Shown here one piece after another: positions 20,412-32,000 of a stretch of 34,778 nt of DNA. The stretch lies in NCBI GenBank assembly GCA_946803715.1, contig CAMPET010000110.1, positions 1-34,778 of the forward strand, given 5' to 3'. The position numbers and the translations under genes were made by a program. Every line of letters begins with the position of its first letter. The first letter of the stretch is position 1. Source of the DNA: Beroe ovata. Taxonomy: Eukaryota > Ctenophora > Nuda > Beroida > Beroidae. A model generated the notes under the pieces. That model made no database searches, was not told the DNA's origin, and was given only the letters and a program-made list of their open reading frames with translations.

Positions 20412-21752
20412 ATGAAGCTGATGCTGATAGCGGCACTCTTCCTCCTATCAGCGCATCCTGCAATTGCTAAGAATATGCGGAATGTTCTCAAATCACAGAG
20501 GGAACTGCTTAAATACTACCACGAGTTCAAGGAGGCGAAAAACATCGACTTTCAGCCGGGAGAGGAGCGTCTCCGGTTCAAGCTGTTTAGAGAGGCTGCT
20601 GAGCAAGTAGCGCAACTTAACGAGGACGAAAACGAGGAAGCTGAATACGAGATGAACGATTTCTCCGTGATGACAGAGGAGGAGAAGGGGGCATATCTCG
20701 GGTTGAATATCAGTATGAGTCTAAGCGATGAAATGGAAGTGGAATTACCTAGGCTCACCAGAAGAACACGAGCAGCTATCCCTGAGTCGAAGAATTGGAT
20801 AGCGGAGGGCTACGTGATTGAACCCCAGGACCAGGCTAATTGCGGGTCGTGTTGGGCCTTTGCCGCGATCGCGTCGTTTGAGGGAGAATATAAAAGAACG
20901 ACAGGGATTTTACGAAAATTTTCCGAACAGGAGTTTCTAGACTGCACCTACGAAAACAAGAAGTGGAATAACTACATGTATCAGGGTGAACTCATAGAAG
21001 AAGTTTACAAAAATGGCTGTGTCGGAGGTTGGTACCAGGACAGTTACATGTACCTGAGGGAACATGGTCACTTGGCATCAGCCAAAGATTACTCCTACCA
21101 CGCAACGGACTGCAAGTGCAGGAAAGATGTGACCCGAAATTCCTTGGTGGGTGCAAGTGTAGTCGGAAAAGGATACCTGAAAATACCTAAAGGCGAGGAC
21201 GCCGTCATTGAGGCACTTGCAGAGCACGTTCTAAACATGGCGTTCATGGCCACTGAGAACTTCTTCCCATATAAACGGGGTATTTGGAAAGATGAGTCTT
21301 GCAAAGAATCTCCATTCGCCAATCACGGAGTGGTGTTTGTCGGTTACACGCCTACGTACGCACTCGTCAAGAATTCGTGGGGGAAACACTGGGGCGACAA
21401 TGGCTTCGTCCGTTTTAAACGAAACCACGATCACTGTTTCGTGTGGAATTACGCAAACTACGTGGAGCTCGCACCGACAGGAGTGGTGGATCAGCTGGAG
21501 GTGGCTGATCCATCGACATTCGACCCCGCACTCACGGATCCTCACCCGGACTGTGAACAGTTTGTAAACACTCGCGACGACTGCGACCTTGACACGTGCG
21601 AGGAAGAGGAGAAGGGCGGCACGTATTGGACAGTGGAGTGCAAGAGGACGTGTAACAACTGTGGACACAAGGGCCCGTACAACAACACAGGCGAGTGCCC
21701 GGCAGGAACTAAGAGATGTGGAGGTGTTTGCAAGCATGAGCACATGTGCTAG
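20412..21752 (+). CDS. Papain-family cysteine protease with one ShK domain
   Basis: A single-exon gene of 446 residues from the ATG at 20412. That start is preferred over 20358 because it begins directly with a signal peptide (MKLMLIAALFLLSAHPAIA). An I29-like prodomain follows (EERLRFKLFREAAEQVAQLN, then NDFSVMTEEE). A basic stretch LTRRTRAA lies just before the mature enzyme and may be a cleavage site. The C1A domain has CGSCWAF with Cys147, NHGVVFVGY with His305 and KNSWGKHWG with Asn321, so all catalytic residues are present. After it comes one six-cysteine ShK unit (HPDCEQF...TCNNC) and a short Cys-rich tail. It is probably a secreted, possibly digestive, cathepsin-like endopeptidase. 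It is divergent to the nine-ShK paralogue and shares upstream modules with it. Confidence 0.92.
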   Translation: MKLMLIAALFLLSAHPAIAKNMRNVLKSQRELLKYYHEFKEAKNIDFQPGEERLRFKLFREAAEQVAQLNEDENEEAEYEMNDFSVMTEEEKGAYLGLNISMSLSDEMEVELPRLTRRTRAAIPESKNWIAEGYVIEPQDQANCGSCWAFAAIASFEGEYKRTTGILRKFSEQEFLDCTYENKKWNNYMYQGELIEEVYKNGCVGGWYQDSYMYLREHGHLASAKDYSYHATDCKCRKDVTRNSLVGASVVGKGYLKIPKGEDAVIEALAEHVLNMAFMATENFFPYKRGIWKDESCKESPFANHGVVFVGYTPTYALVKNSWGKHWGDNGFVRFKRNHDHCFVWNYANYVELAPTGVVDQLEVADPSTFDPALTDPHPDCEQFVNTRDDCDLDTCEEEEKGGTYWTVECKRTCNNCGHKGPYNNTGECPAGTKRCGGVCKHEHMC

Positions 21753-22532
21753 AGATAAAGAGAGAGGGCACATGATGTCAGAGAATCGTGATTTGTGCCA
21801 TGTTAAATATCTCGTGAGATTCAATTATTGTATAACTTGTCGAAAAATTAACAAGACCAGTGTATAATTGTGAAAAAACGTTATTATTGGAACATGATTA
21901 TGGACAGAATTTTCAACTTCATATCCAAACCCCAATATTTTAGCATTCAGGACCCGAACAGGATCTGATGAAGTTCAAAATCATAACTCAATTCAAGTAG
22001 CTCTGAGCTCTGAGAGGTGACCAAAATCTAAAGTTACAAAAGAAATCTTTATATTCTTATCGAATTGCACGTTGTTTAAAGAATGTTGTTTAAGAATGTC
22101 AAAAATCTATTGTCCCCTATAGTAAGCACAAATTGCATTTCTGTGAATAAATTTTCCGGCATTTCATTGATGAGTTTCTAAGCCCACTTAGCCAAGCGAT
22201 TACTGCTACAAGGAGAACTCAATACAGCGAGGGGATCACAGATCCCTCAGATTTTCATTAAATTCATCAACATTGTTAACTTGTGTGATGATATTCACAA
22301 ATACTGTCAGCATCACATTCAATTCTCGAACACAGTGTTGTTATAAAGCCCTCCGGAATATGATTAACATATCCAAATTTTAATCAGATATTTCTACGAT
22401 TTGATTTGAAAATTCAAGTTCGTAAAGTTTGTTCAAGTTACCTCATTATTTTTCTGTAATGCTCAGAAAATTCGACCGATGCTCCGATATCATCATTTTC
22501 GGAAAACAATTATTGCTTTTGAAGTAAAATGT
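21753..22532. other. Intergenic region, protease to RAD23 (convergent ends)
   Basis: No gene recognised. AATAAA at 22146-22151, 394 bases after the protease stop, is a possible but distant poly(A) signal. The rest is AT-rich and holds the 3' flanks of two convergent genes. Confidence 0.45.
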
Positions 22533-24668
22533 CTACGCATTGTTATCATCGCCCTGAGGCTCTGAAAATAGAAACTCAGCAGCTAAATTCTCGTTTTTGT
22601 CACAAGCAAAGTACGCCTGGATACAAAGATGCTCGGGATAGCCCAGTTCCTTTATCTGAAATTAACATATCGTTACCATGGCAATGTATAGGTGTTTGTG
22701 GAAGCGGTGAACCTAGTATAGGAGTGACTGCTGGTCGCTGGAAACGTGGAGAATGAGTATTGACTACCCAAATGCAAACGTGATTATTGTGTCAATCTAC
22801 GACGTGCATGAAAACTTTGACCCGTTTTCTGATCTTCCTATACTAACTACTGAAACAAGACTCACCCTGTCAATAGCAGCTTTTTCCTCGGGCGTGATGT
22901 GCACTGTGGTGGCGGGGGGCGGCGCGGCACCTCCTGTGGCGGGGGGTTCCGCCACTCCACCTCCCCCTTCGCCTAACAGATTGATGAACTGTTGAGGATT
23001 CTCTTGGATTGCCTGGAGGTAAGGGTCGACGTCTTTAAATATATAAGTCTGGATTGTGAGAGCTATAATAGAGTTAAGTGTGAGTTTGTGAGTTCCCATA
23101 CGCCAGACGCATGCGCATTGAACGATTGCGAGTAACCTGTAGCAGTTCAGGATTGGCTTGTCCCAGCTCCTGAAGAACGTTTTGAAGCATGGCGGGGTCC
23201 CTCTCAATCATCGTTCTCAGGGTCTGAAACTGATAATACGTCTCTAGTAATGATGCCACTAACAGGGACAGAAACTTGAAAAGGAAGAATGCTAACCTCC
23301 ATCACACTACCTGAGCATGATTTCGGAGGAAATCCAGGTTTCCAGCTCCCCCTTGCGGGTTGGCGGGAGGTACGGCGGGAACGCCACCTGCTGCGGGAGG
23401 GGGAGTGGGAAGAGGGGCAGCAGGCGTATCGCCCGGAGTAGCTGCGGGCGCCTGTGGCGGGGGCCGGACAGCGGGCATTGATCCAGGATTGCACAGGTAC
23501 TCGATAGCACGATGGGGGTTGTTGTAGCTCGCTTCCATAGCACGCTCAATCTGGAATAATAACGAACCATAGTAGAGGTGAAAAGTAGTGTGCATTTGAC
23601 ACTATAGCTGAGAAGTTAGCAGTTCGCGCTGAATAGCCAGTTCAAATGAATAGTGGATTTACCGCTGCCTTCTCGAATCCCATGCTCTCCATGTTCGCGA
23701 TGACGGCATCGTATGCAGGACCGGACACCAGGAGGCTATCAGTACCGACGGTAGCTGGAGGTGCAGTGGTGGTCGTAGCAGGAGTGGTTGTCTCAGCTGG
23801 GGTCGCCGGGGTTGTTGTGGCTGCAGGTGCCTGGGGCTGGACTGCAGGTTGGACAGGTGTAGCTGCAACTGGCGCCGGAGCCGATGATGTAGATTGCTGG
23901 AGGTGAAATGGATGGTGAATCATTGGGATTTCTTTGGTGTTTAAATCAGTAAATAATGGCTACGGTTCAATACTCACCTCCGGATTGGCTGGTTTAGGCT
24001 TTGAAACCATAACGACAATAAATGCGTTGATCTCATACTCCTTTATCGTTTTCTCATCGCTCAAAATTTTTCCTGCAAGAAAGACTCATTAAAGCCATGT
24101 CCAGTCACCAGGGATGGTCAGGGGAGTTTCAAAATTAACAATTCGACTCAAGCTCAAATTGCGGAATTTAAAACACAACTCACGCGCGCGCCGCGCACTA
24201 AACATGCGCGTGATTCAGCAGAAAAACTTTGCTTTTCATACAATCAAGTACATAATACTAACAACAACTACTTTAACGAAGCCGCGCGTTGGCAACATTT
24301 CAAAAATTTATTCACTCTTGCTTGCTTTTCGTTTATAACTTGAACCCCGGCCCTTTTGGTTATAGACAATTCGAAATGTGGGATCTTATAGTCAATGAAC
24401 CGGGATAGAACAACAAAAGTAAGGTTTTTTGCAGTAGATCCTGTAGCAGAGTAAAAAAATAAACGTAGGCATATAACAAAATCGTGAGTTGCGGTGATGT
24501 ACCGAGATACCTTGATCCCATACCTGCGTAGATAAGTTTGAGATTATCCGCGGGGTACGCCGATCCCTTCACCTCCTCAACTTTCTTCTTCAAATCGGTC
24601 ACAGTGAGATTCTCATCGATTTCAACATCGAATGTTTCCCTACTCAGTGTCTTGAGGGTGATCTTCAT
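22533..24668 (-). CDS. RAD23: RAD23 UV-excision repair / proteasome shuttle protein
   Basis: Seven exons on the minus strand: 24668-24524, 24072-23978, 23896-23663, 23550-23311, 23229-23137, 23048-22866, 22655-22533. All are GT-AG and in phase, giving 370 residues, a normal length for the family. Residues 1-77 are the ubiquitin-like domain ([17 protein letters not shown]...LIYAGKILSD...FIVVMV). An Ala/Pro/Thr-rich linker follows, then UBA1 (about 139-178, [10 protein letters not shown] split from [19 protein letters not shown] by an intron), the XPC-binding (STI1-like) helix bundle (about 229-285) and UBA2 (about 325-365, [17 protein letters not shown]). RAD23 binds XPC to stabilise damage recognition in nucleotide excision repair, and carries ubiquitinated clients to the proteasome through its UBL. 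The gene looks intact. UBA2 is in a separate last exon after a 210-bp intron. Confidence 0.95.
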
Positions 24669-25042
24669 TCTACAGGATAGTAATGTCGATCAACAATTGT
24701 ATCAATAATACAAGGAATGTGGTTCGACGTTCTATTGACAAACTTATAAACATGACATGTTCGCAAGAACCTGCTCAAACGAAAGTCAGTTGAATTCTTT
24801 TATTGTGTAAAATTAATCAACACTGCTGCCTTTAGCATAATAAATAAGATAACACTCAAAACCGTGTGGTTAATGGTTATGAATGTGAAAATAGGAACTG
24901 AAACGTTGATTAGTTCTATTTTGACCGCAAAAACTGAAAATAACAACAAAAAATGAACAACAAAAAAAGGTAATAAACAAAGGATGAAAGGTTGCCGGGA
25001 GATTCACCTCCTGTAAAAAACAATAGATGATAAGGCTATGAA
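24669..25042. other. Spacer between RAD23 and the zinc-finger gene
   Basis: No coding content seen. Both flanking genes run on the minus strand, so this holds the RAD23 promoter and the zinc-finger gene's 3' end. AATAAA on the minus strand at 24799-24804, about 240 bases after the zinc-finger stop, is a candidate poly(A) signal. Confidence 0.5.
24799..24804 (-). terminator. Candidate polyadenylation signal, zinc-finger gene
   Basis: AATAAA on the minus strand, about 240 bases downstream of the zinc-finger stop codon and upstream of the RAD23 start. Assigned by motif and position. Confidence 0.4.
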
Positions 25043-27343
25043 TTAACACGCATGATCCTCTCCATGGTGGTTGATTAACTCCATCTCAGTGCCGAACATT
25101 GCGTTACAAAAGTTACATTCAAACGTTATATCATGATGCTCAAACAATATGTGATGCTGTAAGTCAACTGCCCTCTGAAATTCCATATCGCACTCGCCAC
25201 ACTTGAGTAGTTGACAATTTGAATGGTATGTATCAATATGATCCCTCCAAAATTTCCTAGATAGAAAATTTCTGCTACAGAGAAAGCAGTGGATGAGACT
25301 CTTGCTAGGTGAATCAACATCTGGTTCGTGTTCTGACATGTGCAGGATGAAATCTTCTCGCTTTGAAAATGCTCTCAGTTTAAGGGGAATGGATGGGTCG
25401 CACTCAGGGCACTTGAAAGCTGGAAATATCAAAGCAGGAACAACGTTGGCCGGCTTTGCTGTGGGTGGAACAGAACTGCCCATCTGCTGAGAGCTTACTT
25501 TCTCTTCAGTGGCCGGATTTTTATCAGGAGGAGGGTATTGTTCTGCCATGACCTGTTCGACTGCTACCTTATCTTTTACCTTCAAACAGCTGTCAAGCAT
25601 GTTGAAAGTGTCGTTGGAAAATGATCCATCCACCTCTGTCAAAGTGCAATTTTCAACATTGTCATCTTCATCCGACACAAAATCGAAGATGGAGTTTTTG
25701 CACCCTCTCTGCTGCCCTTGCTGATGATATGGAGAAAAAGTTGCATCAAAAGTTGAACCCCCATTAGTATTAAGGCTTGAATTCTCAGAGTGAATAGTAG
25801 GATGGTGATTCAGTATTTCGCGACAGTTCAATTTCTTAATCCCGGCTTTATATTCCCAGCTTCTCATTTGGGCCAATGCTTTCCTAATTAGCTGAATTGA
25901 ATTCCCAAGTTGTTGGGTAATCACATCCCACCCATAGTCATACTGGCAACAATAGCATTTGAAAGTTTTGTCTACTTGATCACAGCATAAGCAATTTACA
26001 GCTGTAATTAATAACTCCAGGCTTTTAAGCTTCTTCTCACTGTTATCGCAGATGATCATTTTGAAGCAACTATTACACTGTATTGCAACTGTACCAAATC
26101 GTTTGTGACAATGCTTTGTGTGCTTGAGCAATGCTTCCATACAATTTCTAGTAAATCTTGGTTTTGAGCAGTCATATGGGCAAACGTATGGCCCTGTTAT
26201 TTTTACTTCTTTTTTAGGGGCTATGAAATTCAAAATGAAAGGGAAAGGGTTGGCTTTTAGAGAGTTAGCAATCAAAGTAGAATAGTGAGCCGTAGTTACA
26301 TGATCATCATGGTCAGATACATCTTCAAACACTTGGCCACAAACAGTGCAATAAAGCCTTGCTAAAGGGACATTTTGTTGGTTGAAGGGAGACCTTATAC
26401 AATCTAAGTTAACATGCATTTGTATCATAAAGACTTGATCATTTATACTCTTCTGCATATCGGCATTGCTTATCATAAGCATAATTTGATAACCACATCT
26501 CAAACATTTGTTTACCATCACATGTGAGCCATCAAGAGGAGTTTGCTCAATTATCTTGCACTTGATATCCAGAGCTGCTTGGTTTAATGAGTGCTTTGAC
26601 CTCATATGGTTACACAAAGCATCTTGAGACATTTTACAGACACCTGAACAAATGTAACAACTTTTGAGCCTCTGTTCAACTTTATTTGGCATCTTTTGCC
26701 TTCTTTGTTGTACAAGTAAGGTAGAGGAATTCTTGTCTGAGATTTCAGATGTCATTGATTTCTTATCACTCTTTTTATCAGCTTTTTTCTTGGAGTTATC
26801 AGATTTTGCTATTTTTAAAGATCTTCTCCTATTCTTAGATTTACTAATCTTCCTTAACTTATCTTTGACATTCCTCTGACATTTAACCCTTTTTGATTTA
26901 GTTTTAGTGCATTCTTCCCCCTGGCAGTCATTACAATGCTTGATGAGCAACTCCTTGTGTTGGAATAAACTAGAACATGTTGCACATTTGAAATTTTTTA
27001 TACCGAAATGAGCTGATTTAATGTGATCTTTAAGTATTTGCTGGCTGGAAAACTCTTCAACACAAATATTACAAATTACCCAGCTTGATCTTGGTTTGTT
27101 GTGTTGATCTACAAGCTCTGAAGATGCGATGTCAACAATTTCACCCTTCTCTAAATCAATTGAAGATCCTGCAATGTTTTTATGTGATGAAGACTCATTA
27201 TCCACTAACTGATCTGGGATCTTGTCACATGATCGTTTTTCCTTAGAGACAGATGTATCATCATCACTATCACTAATTTCAATAACTGTTGTTCTGACCC
27301 TTGTGTTGAGTCTCCCAGTTCCGAAATGACCTTTTTCAACATG
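25043..27343 (-). CDS. Multi-C2H2 zinc-finger protein (upstream part interrupted)
   Basis: A long intronless frame. Counting from a GTG codon at 27205, it has 720 codons. Fingers visible in order include CNICVEEFSSQQILKDHIKSAH (42-66), CATCSSLFQHKELLIKHCNDC, CYICSGVCK...HMRSKH, CTVCGQVFEDVSDHDDHVTTAH, CPYDCSKPRF...HTKHCH, CPECDPSIPLKLRAFSKR, CFLCSRNFLSRKF...HIDTYH, CGECDMEFQRAVDLQHHILFEH and CNFCNAMFGTEMELINHH. A Lys/Arg-rich stretch (about 102-150) is a likely nuclear localisation signal. The frame stays open upstream to 27343 and there encodes VIEISDSDDD, which looks like a SUMO-interaction motif with an acidic tail. There is no ATG between the TGA at 27344-27346 and residue 151, so a start must come from an upstream exon or the gene is damaged. 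The partner DNA or RNA is unknown. Confidence 0.7.
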   Translation of the reverse strand, partial: HVEKGHFGTGRLNTRVRTTVIEISDSDDDTSVSKEKRSCDKIPDQLVDNESSSHKNIAGSSIDLEKGEIVDIASSELVDQHNKPRSSWVICNICVEEFSSQQILKDHIKSAHFGIKNFKCATCSSLFQHKELLIKHCNDCQGEECTKTKSKRVKCQRNVKDKLRKISKSKNRRRSLKIAKSDNSKKKADKKSDKKSMTSEISDKNSSTLLVQQRRQKMPNKVEQRLKSCYICSGVCKMSQDALCNHMRSKHSLNQAALDIKCKIIEQTPLDGSHVMVNKCLRCGYQIMLMISNADMQKSINDQVFMIQMHVNLDCIRSPFNQQNVPLARLYCTVCGQVFEDVSDHDDHVTTAHYSTLIANSLKANPFPFILNFIAPKKEVKITGPYVCPYDCSKPRFTRNCMEALLKHTKHCHKRFGTVAIQCNSCFKMIICDNSEKKLKSLELLITAVNCLCCDQVDKTFKCYCCQYDYGWDVITQQLGNSIQLIRKALAQMRSWEYKAGIKKLNCREILNHHPTIHSENSSLNTNGGSTFDATFSPYHQQGQQRGCKNSIFDFVSDEDDNVENCTLTEVDGSFSNDTFNMLDSCLKVKDKVAVEQVMAEQYPPPDKNPATEEKVSSQQMGSSVPPTAKPANVVPALIFPAFKCPECDPSIPLKLRAFSKREDFILHMSEHEPDVDSPSKSLIHCFLCSRNFLSRKFWRDHIDTYHSNCQLLKCGECDMEFQRAVDLQHHILFEHHDITFECNFCNAMFGTEMELINHHGEDHAC

Positions 27344-27493
27344 TCAAGTTAGTTCAGCTTTAGTGGTGAATAATTGTTGACATATGTTACAGTTCCAAGA
27401 ATTCCCATTCATAAGTGCTGTGGGAGCGACAGACCTTTTTGCTGAAGTCACTTGTTCCTTGATCAAAGAATAGAAATCATCCACCCAAAGGAA
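27344..27493 (-). pseudogene. Upstream zinc-finger segment ending at an in-frame TGA
   Basis: In the same frame as the gene at 25043-27343, this segment encodes WNCNICQQLFTTKAELT, the first half of a C2H2 finger. Then comes TGA at 27344-27346, then HVEKGH, the second half. So a finger is split by one stop codon. The TGA sits where this finger class often has Arg or Lys. The frame closes upstream at 27494-27496 (TGA). It may be a nonsense mutation, a sequencing error, or the remains of an exon. Confidence 0.55.
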
Positions 27494-29048
27494 TCAGTCA
27501 GAGATTTTGTCGAGAGAGCAACTGAACAACATGACACCTAAATGGTTTGCAACTTCCAACACTTTGACTTCAGTATTCTATGTTATTGAATTTTCCATCA
27601 TGTAATCAGTTCAATGTACAATTCTAAGACCAGTTCAATGTACAGTTAAATGGTATTTTGTGTGCAATATTATCAGTTTCAAGTTTGCTATTGCATGTTA
27701 ATGATCTTTGTGTGAATTGAATCAGTGGTGGCTTGAGTGGGTGTATGGGTGCTGAGATGCACCCATGAAAAATACCAAAAATATTTTCTTCAATATTTTT
27801 AAAACGCACACACAACCGTCAGTGAGTGTCAATTAATATTTGATTCCTTAGATTGGTCAACAAGTTGAGTGCTTTATGGAATTACCAAAGAAAAACATAA
27901 GCAGTTTGCATCAACTGTCTAGTGTCTAACAATGCCAGAAAACAACAAACTTTCAATTGCCTGCTATCATGATGCTATCTGTCATGATGCTTCATTTCCC
28001 ACATTCCCTCTATCATTGCTGTACTTTTACACCACCTTGTTCTAATAGAATACTGTGTAGACACCAGTTTCAGATGCAAGGAACTAAGTAATAATGATTG
28101 AACTTGTTGTCAGGCTGATCATGTGCATGCCCTTGCAAACATAGGTTGCAGTGGACATCCTTGTTATATGGCATTTCAAACAAGGAATCAAAATCGTGCT
28201 ATCTCTGAAACTGATAGTTTATGCTAAAACCTAAATTGTGGTGTCTGTTGCTCTGCTCTTCATGCATCATTGTCCCTAGTGGGGCTACGGTGTATATGCT
28301 GCAGCTTGGGCACTCTGTCCTAAACTATCTACCTCAATAATAACTAATAGTTTCCCATTTTGCATGTAGGTGTGTTTGTGCACGAATCAAATTTGATAAC
28401 TGAAGATGGTGTATGTCACACTGAAATGTTTTTAACTCACTAACAATGACTGTTTCACTTGTTGCATCTGTGCGCTATCAGAAATTCCGAATTCTTGATC
28501 TCTCATGCGACTGCTACAAAACCCCCACTACTTCAACTCAAATAAATTATCCTACAGGATTATATGCCAGGTATAACCTGATCCTTTTTGACAGCTCTAA
28601 GACAAATTCCTAATTACAACTTGGATTAACTTCTGGCTAAAAATTGAAAGGGAAATAGATAAATTGAAATACAGTAACATAATGTTCAATTGTTCAAGAA
28701 ACAAACTGGGACATACTGTTACAGCACCTAAAAACCCGGCCATGGAACACAAATGTCATGACTCACGAGCCGCCATGCCACAGAACTTATTGCAGGATTT
28801 CACCTTGCGAAGCGGCTTGCGTCAGCAAAATTTCACCCTACCCCTCATCGACAAGATTTCACCCTACTCTTGCTGGCGGAATTTAATCCCTGGCGGATAA
28901 TTGGCGGAATGACAATTGCGCGGCGCCGACGGTAGAGTGAAATACTACAGCATAATTTAATGATTAATTGATATAATAAATGACATTTTAACAAAAAAAT
29001 AACAAAATGTTATTGAAAATATTATAGTTGCTTGTTCCCGCGCTGCGT
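27494..29048. other. Intergenic stretch without a recognised gene
   Basis: About 1.5 kb of AT-rich DNA. Near 28800-28930 there is a GC-richer patch with a repeated ATTTCACCCTAC word, TGGCGGAAT/TGGCGGATAA repeats and GCGGCTTGCGTCAGC, which resembles the hairpin at 773-793. It ends at the N at 29049. No remainder of the polymerase that is cut off at 29080 is visible on this side. Confidence 0.5.
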
Positions 29049-29049
29049 N
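29049..29049. other. Ambiguous base or collapsed assembly gap
   Basis: A single N, 31 bases beyond the last visible polymerase exon. The next exons expected from the family are absent on the other side, so this is probably a contig join. Confidence 0.6.
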
Positions 29050-29079
29050 CTCATTGACTCAAGTACAAGAGTTACTTAC

Positions 29080-32000
29080 AAGATTGTTCGCATCCAGATA
29101 CATGAGATGCTCTGTAGCTTTTGTCGGGTCAAAACCGGGAACTCCCTCGTGATTTGCCCTGGCAAACCGATGCATTATACTGGAGACCCCTCCTCTGATG
29201 CCCAGCTCCACGAACATGTATTTGTCTACATCTGTCAAAAGCTCAAGCTCCACTCCAGTGAACTTTAATCCAGCATCCCAGGTGAATGCTGAAAAAATAT
29301 ATCTTGTCTGAAAAACTCGCTGCAATTACGAAAAACTTGCTGCAATTACGAAAAACTTGCTGCAATTACGAAAAACTTGCTGCAGAAATTGCTGAATTAC
29401 CTGGTGATGACAGGTAGTGTAGAGGGTCCAGACCATAGTTTGTGTAGCACTCTGCCCGATACCTCCGGAAAACTGGCGACAGTAATGCAACGTCACTGGC
29501 AACGTACAAATCGCATAGCTCCCCCAGAGTGGACAGGTTAAAGGTGCTCCATACTAGCTGTGCTCGATGGTAGCGCTCATATGAGCATTCCCTATCTGTC
29601 AAGTCATCATAGTAATGCTCTCTGGATGGAAGCTCTGTCTCGTCGAATTTCTCCATACAGTCAAAGTATGAATATGGGTATACACCTGTGAAACGGAAAA
29701 TTAATACCAATAATGCATCATGAGCTAAATTCGAGGAGATTGAGCAATAGAAACCTTTCTCAATGAGTAAATGAAAACGGGTGTCATCACCACCATAGAG
29801 CCTGTCAACAAGATCTTTAACTGGTTGGAATGCTTCTCTCAGCTCTCTCTCATCGTCTGTCTTCAAACTTTCAGAGAGCATATCCAACGACCCGCTCAGA
29901 TGGGCTAGACTATCTGTGATTTTAATTCGGTAATGTCATGTAACATTTCAATAATCAAAGCAGAGAAACTACTATTGATTTACCAATGAAGCGGAACTTT
30001 GGCGTCATAAGTGACGAATACTTCTCCATGTTCTTGGGAATTATACGTATCTGCGACACTGCACACCCACGTTTAGTGCAGAGGTCGACCAGCTCATTTA
30101 CCAGGAAATGCCCGTCGTACCTTGGAAAGAATTCCCTCATATTATACCCATTATCGACAGGATGATAAAACTCACCCCTGTCTAGTTAACTCACCCCTGA
30201 AGGTTGTGAAATAGGATGGGTATTTCCTTTGGGTTCTGTCTCTCACGGTTACACTCGGGGTGAGCATAGCCAAGTACTCGACCAGTGTAATGGCAGTGAT
30301 CAAGATCCTTCTTCCCTATCATTCTCTTGCTGCAAATGTGACAGTTCTCTTCTCCCTGCAGCACTTTCATCTCATCCTCTGTGGGCGCTATCATTGCCAC
30401 ATTAGCGTGAATCAGCGGACGTGCTAATTCATAGATCTCCTCACATCTGAATGAGTGAGTTAGGGGTAGGGATTGAGGTTATGAAATCTAGTATAGAATA
30501 GTTCATTTGAAGGATTCCCACCTGAGGATAAACTTTTCAACACAATCCACCCCCCTGTACGTTTCTATCGGAAGGTTCCAATCTTTGTGTTCACTCTCAA
30601 CCTTTAGAGCGTAAGCACAGGGTAGATGTTTTTTAGTTTTCTTTGTGGATGCTTCACGGCAAGTATGACATTCTTCACCAATCTTCAGACACTCGTTACA
30701 CTCAACATCCACCAAGATACATTCAAAGTCGGCGACTGAAATGATTAACCATTTATTTACTAGGATTCAGAGATATAAAACTCTCATTGTATCAGCTATT
30801 TACCTATATAAAGCGGGATCTTGACTGTTCTTCGATATGCCTTGAATGATAGCTTAGCTCCAGTGTATGGCATCCTGATCTGCTGCACTGGGAACTTTTT
30901 GCAGGTCTCCTTATGTGTTGACAGGTTTTTCTCCTTTATAAACCTGGAAATTCGTATTGCTATTATTCACTGTAATAATGTATTTGTCCCCTATATATTA
31001 ACCAGTATACAGTATATATTATATATAGCATATAAATCCGAATTTCATCTCACCCATGGAAGCAGCGTAGACAGTAAAATTTTTTACTCGTATTCTTCGA
31101 GTTGTTGCTCAAAAGCCCGGATACTGAACGTATGAACACATAGTGATGCGTAAAGTTGTTACACAGCAACAGCACATTCACCACGGGGTAATGCTCCCGC
31201 TCACTTATCCGCAGTGGGTAAAATGTCGGCTTTGCTACTTCCTCCCCATCGTCACTTGGTTCCATGTACCCAATCACGTTGATGGCGAGGTTGTTCTGCT
31301 CCTCAACCTTTCCAATCTAGGGATGGATAGGGCTATTAGAACTGTCAATTGAGAGTACACCTAAGATTCGATAAGTATAGTAAAAACCTGGTTTAGAGGA
31401 GTGGGGAAGCTTATACCCTCCACTTTGAAGTCATTTATGTTGTAACTGGAAGGACGGCTCGGTTTATCAACCACGACTCCATCACGTTGCAGTCTAGCGG
31501 CGGCGAGGCAGTATAGCAGGCATTTGGAATCCTCATAGTTTTTGATGTTCTGCAGACTCCTCTTGTTCTTGATCGCCGGCGGAAGGGTGAGGAATGTACC
31601 CGCTGCTAGCGGATTATACCTGCCATGATTTTCATTTTTCAAGTTAGATTGATCCAATAAATGCATGAGACATGATTAAGATTTCACCTAAGGAGAGTTA
31701 TAATCACCTGCCCAGATGGATCTCGACATTCATCATCCTATGAACTATCCAACCACTTCCTCGCCTTAGGAAATCCTCGATATTTTGAACTGTGGATAAT
31801 TGTAACATGGGAGGGTGGGGGAAGGGTTAGAGGGGTCACAAATCTGTTAAATTGATGGATTAAACATACCAAGTATAGCAAGTAATTCCCTCACTCGTGG
31901 TCTGCTACTGGTTAGAAAGATACGAGGTGGGCTCATAAAGTAGGTTTCAGTTGTCTCTCCCTCCAAGATTTTTTTCATCTCCAATCGGGCAAGAATGTTC

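Noticed and set aside
21231-21824. 197-codon minus-strand frame opposite the intact protease
   Set aside because: It is antisense to catalytic and ShK codons of a clear gene, and its Leu/Val/Arg-rich composition is typical of a shadow frame.
23302-23595. Alternative overlapping frames in the RAD23 Pro/Ala-rich exons
   Set aside because: Low-complexity coding sequence leaves several frames open. Only the one in phase with the UBL, UBA and XPC-binding exons is conserved.
30821-31135. 104-codon plus-strand frame
   Set aside because: It is antisense to two polymerase exons and the intron between them, which are supported by splice phase and conserved motifs.
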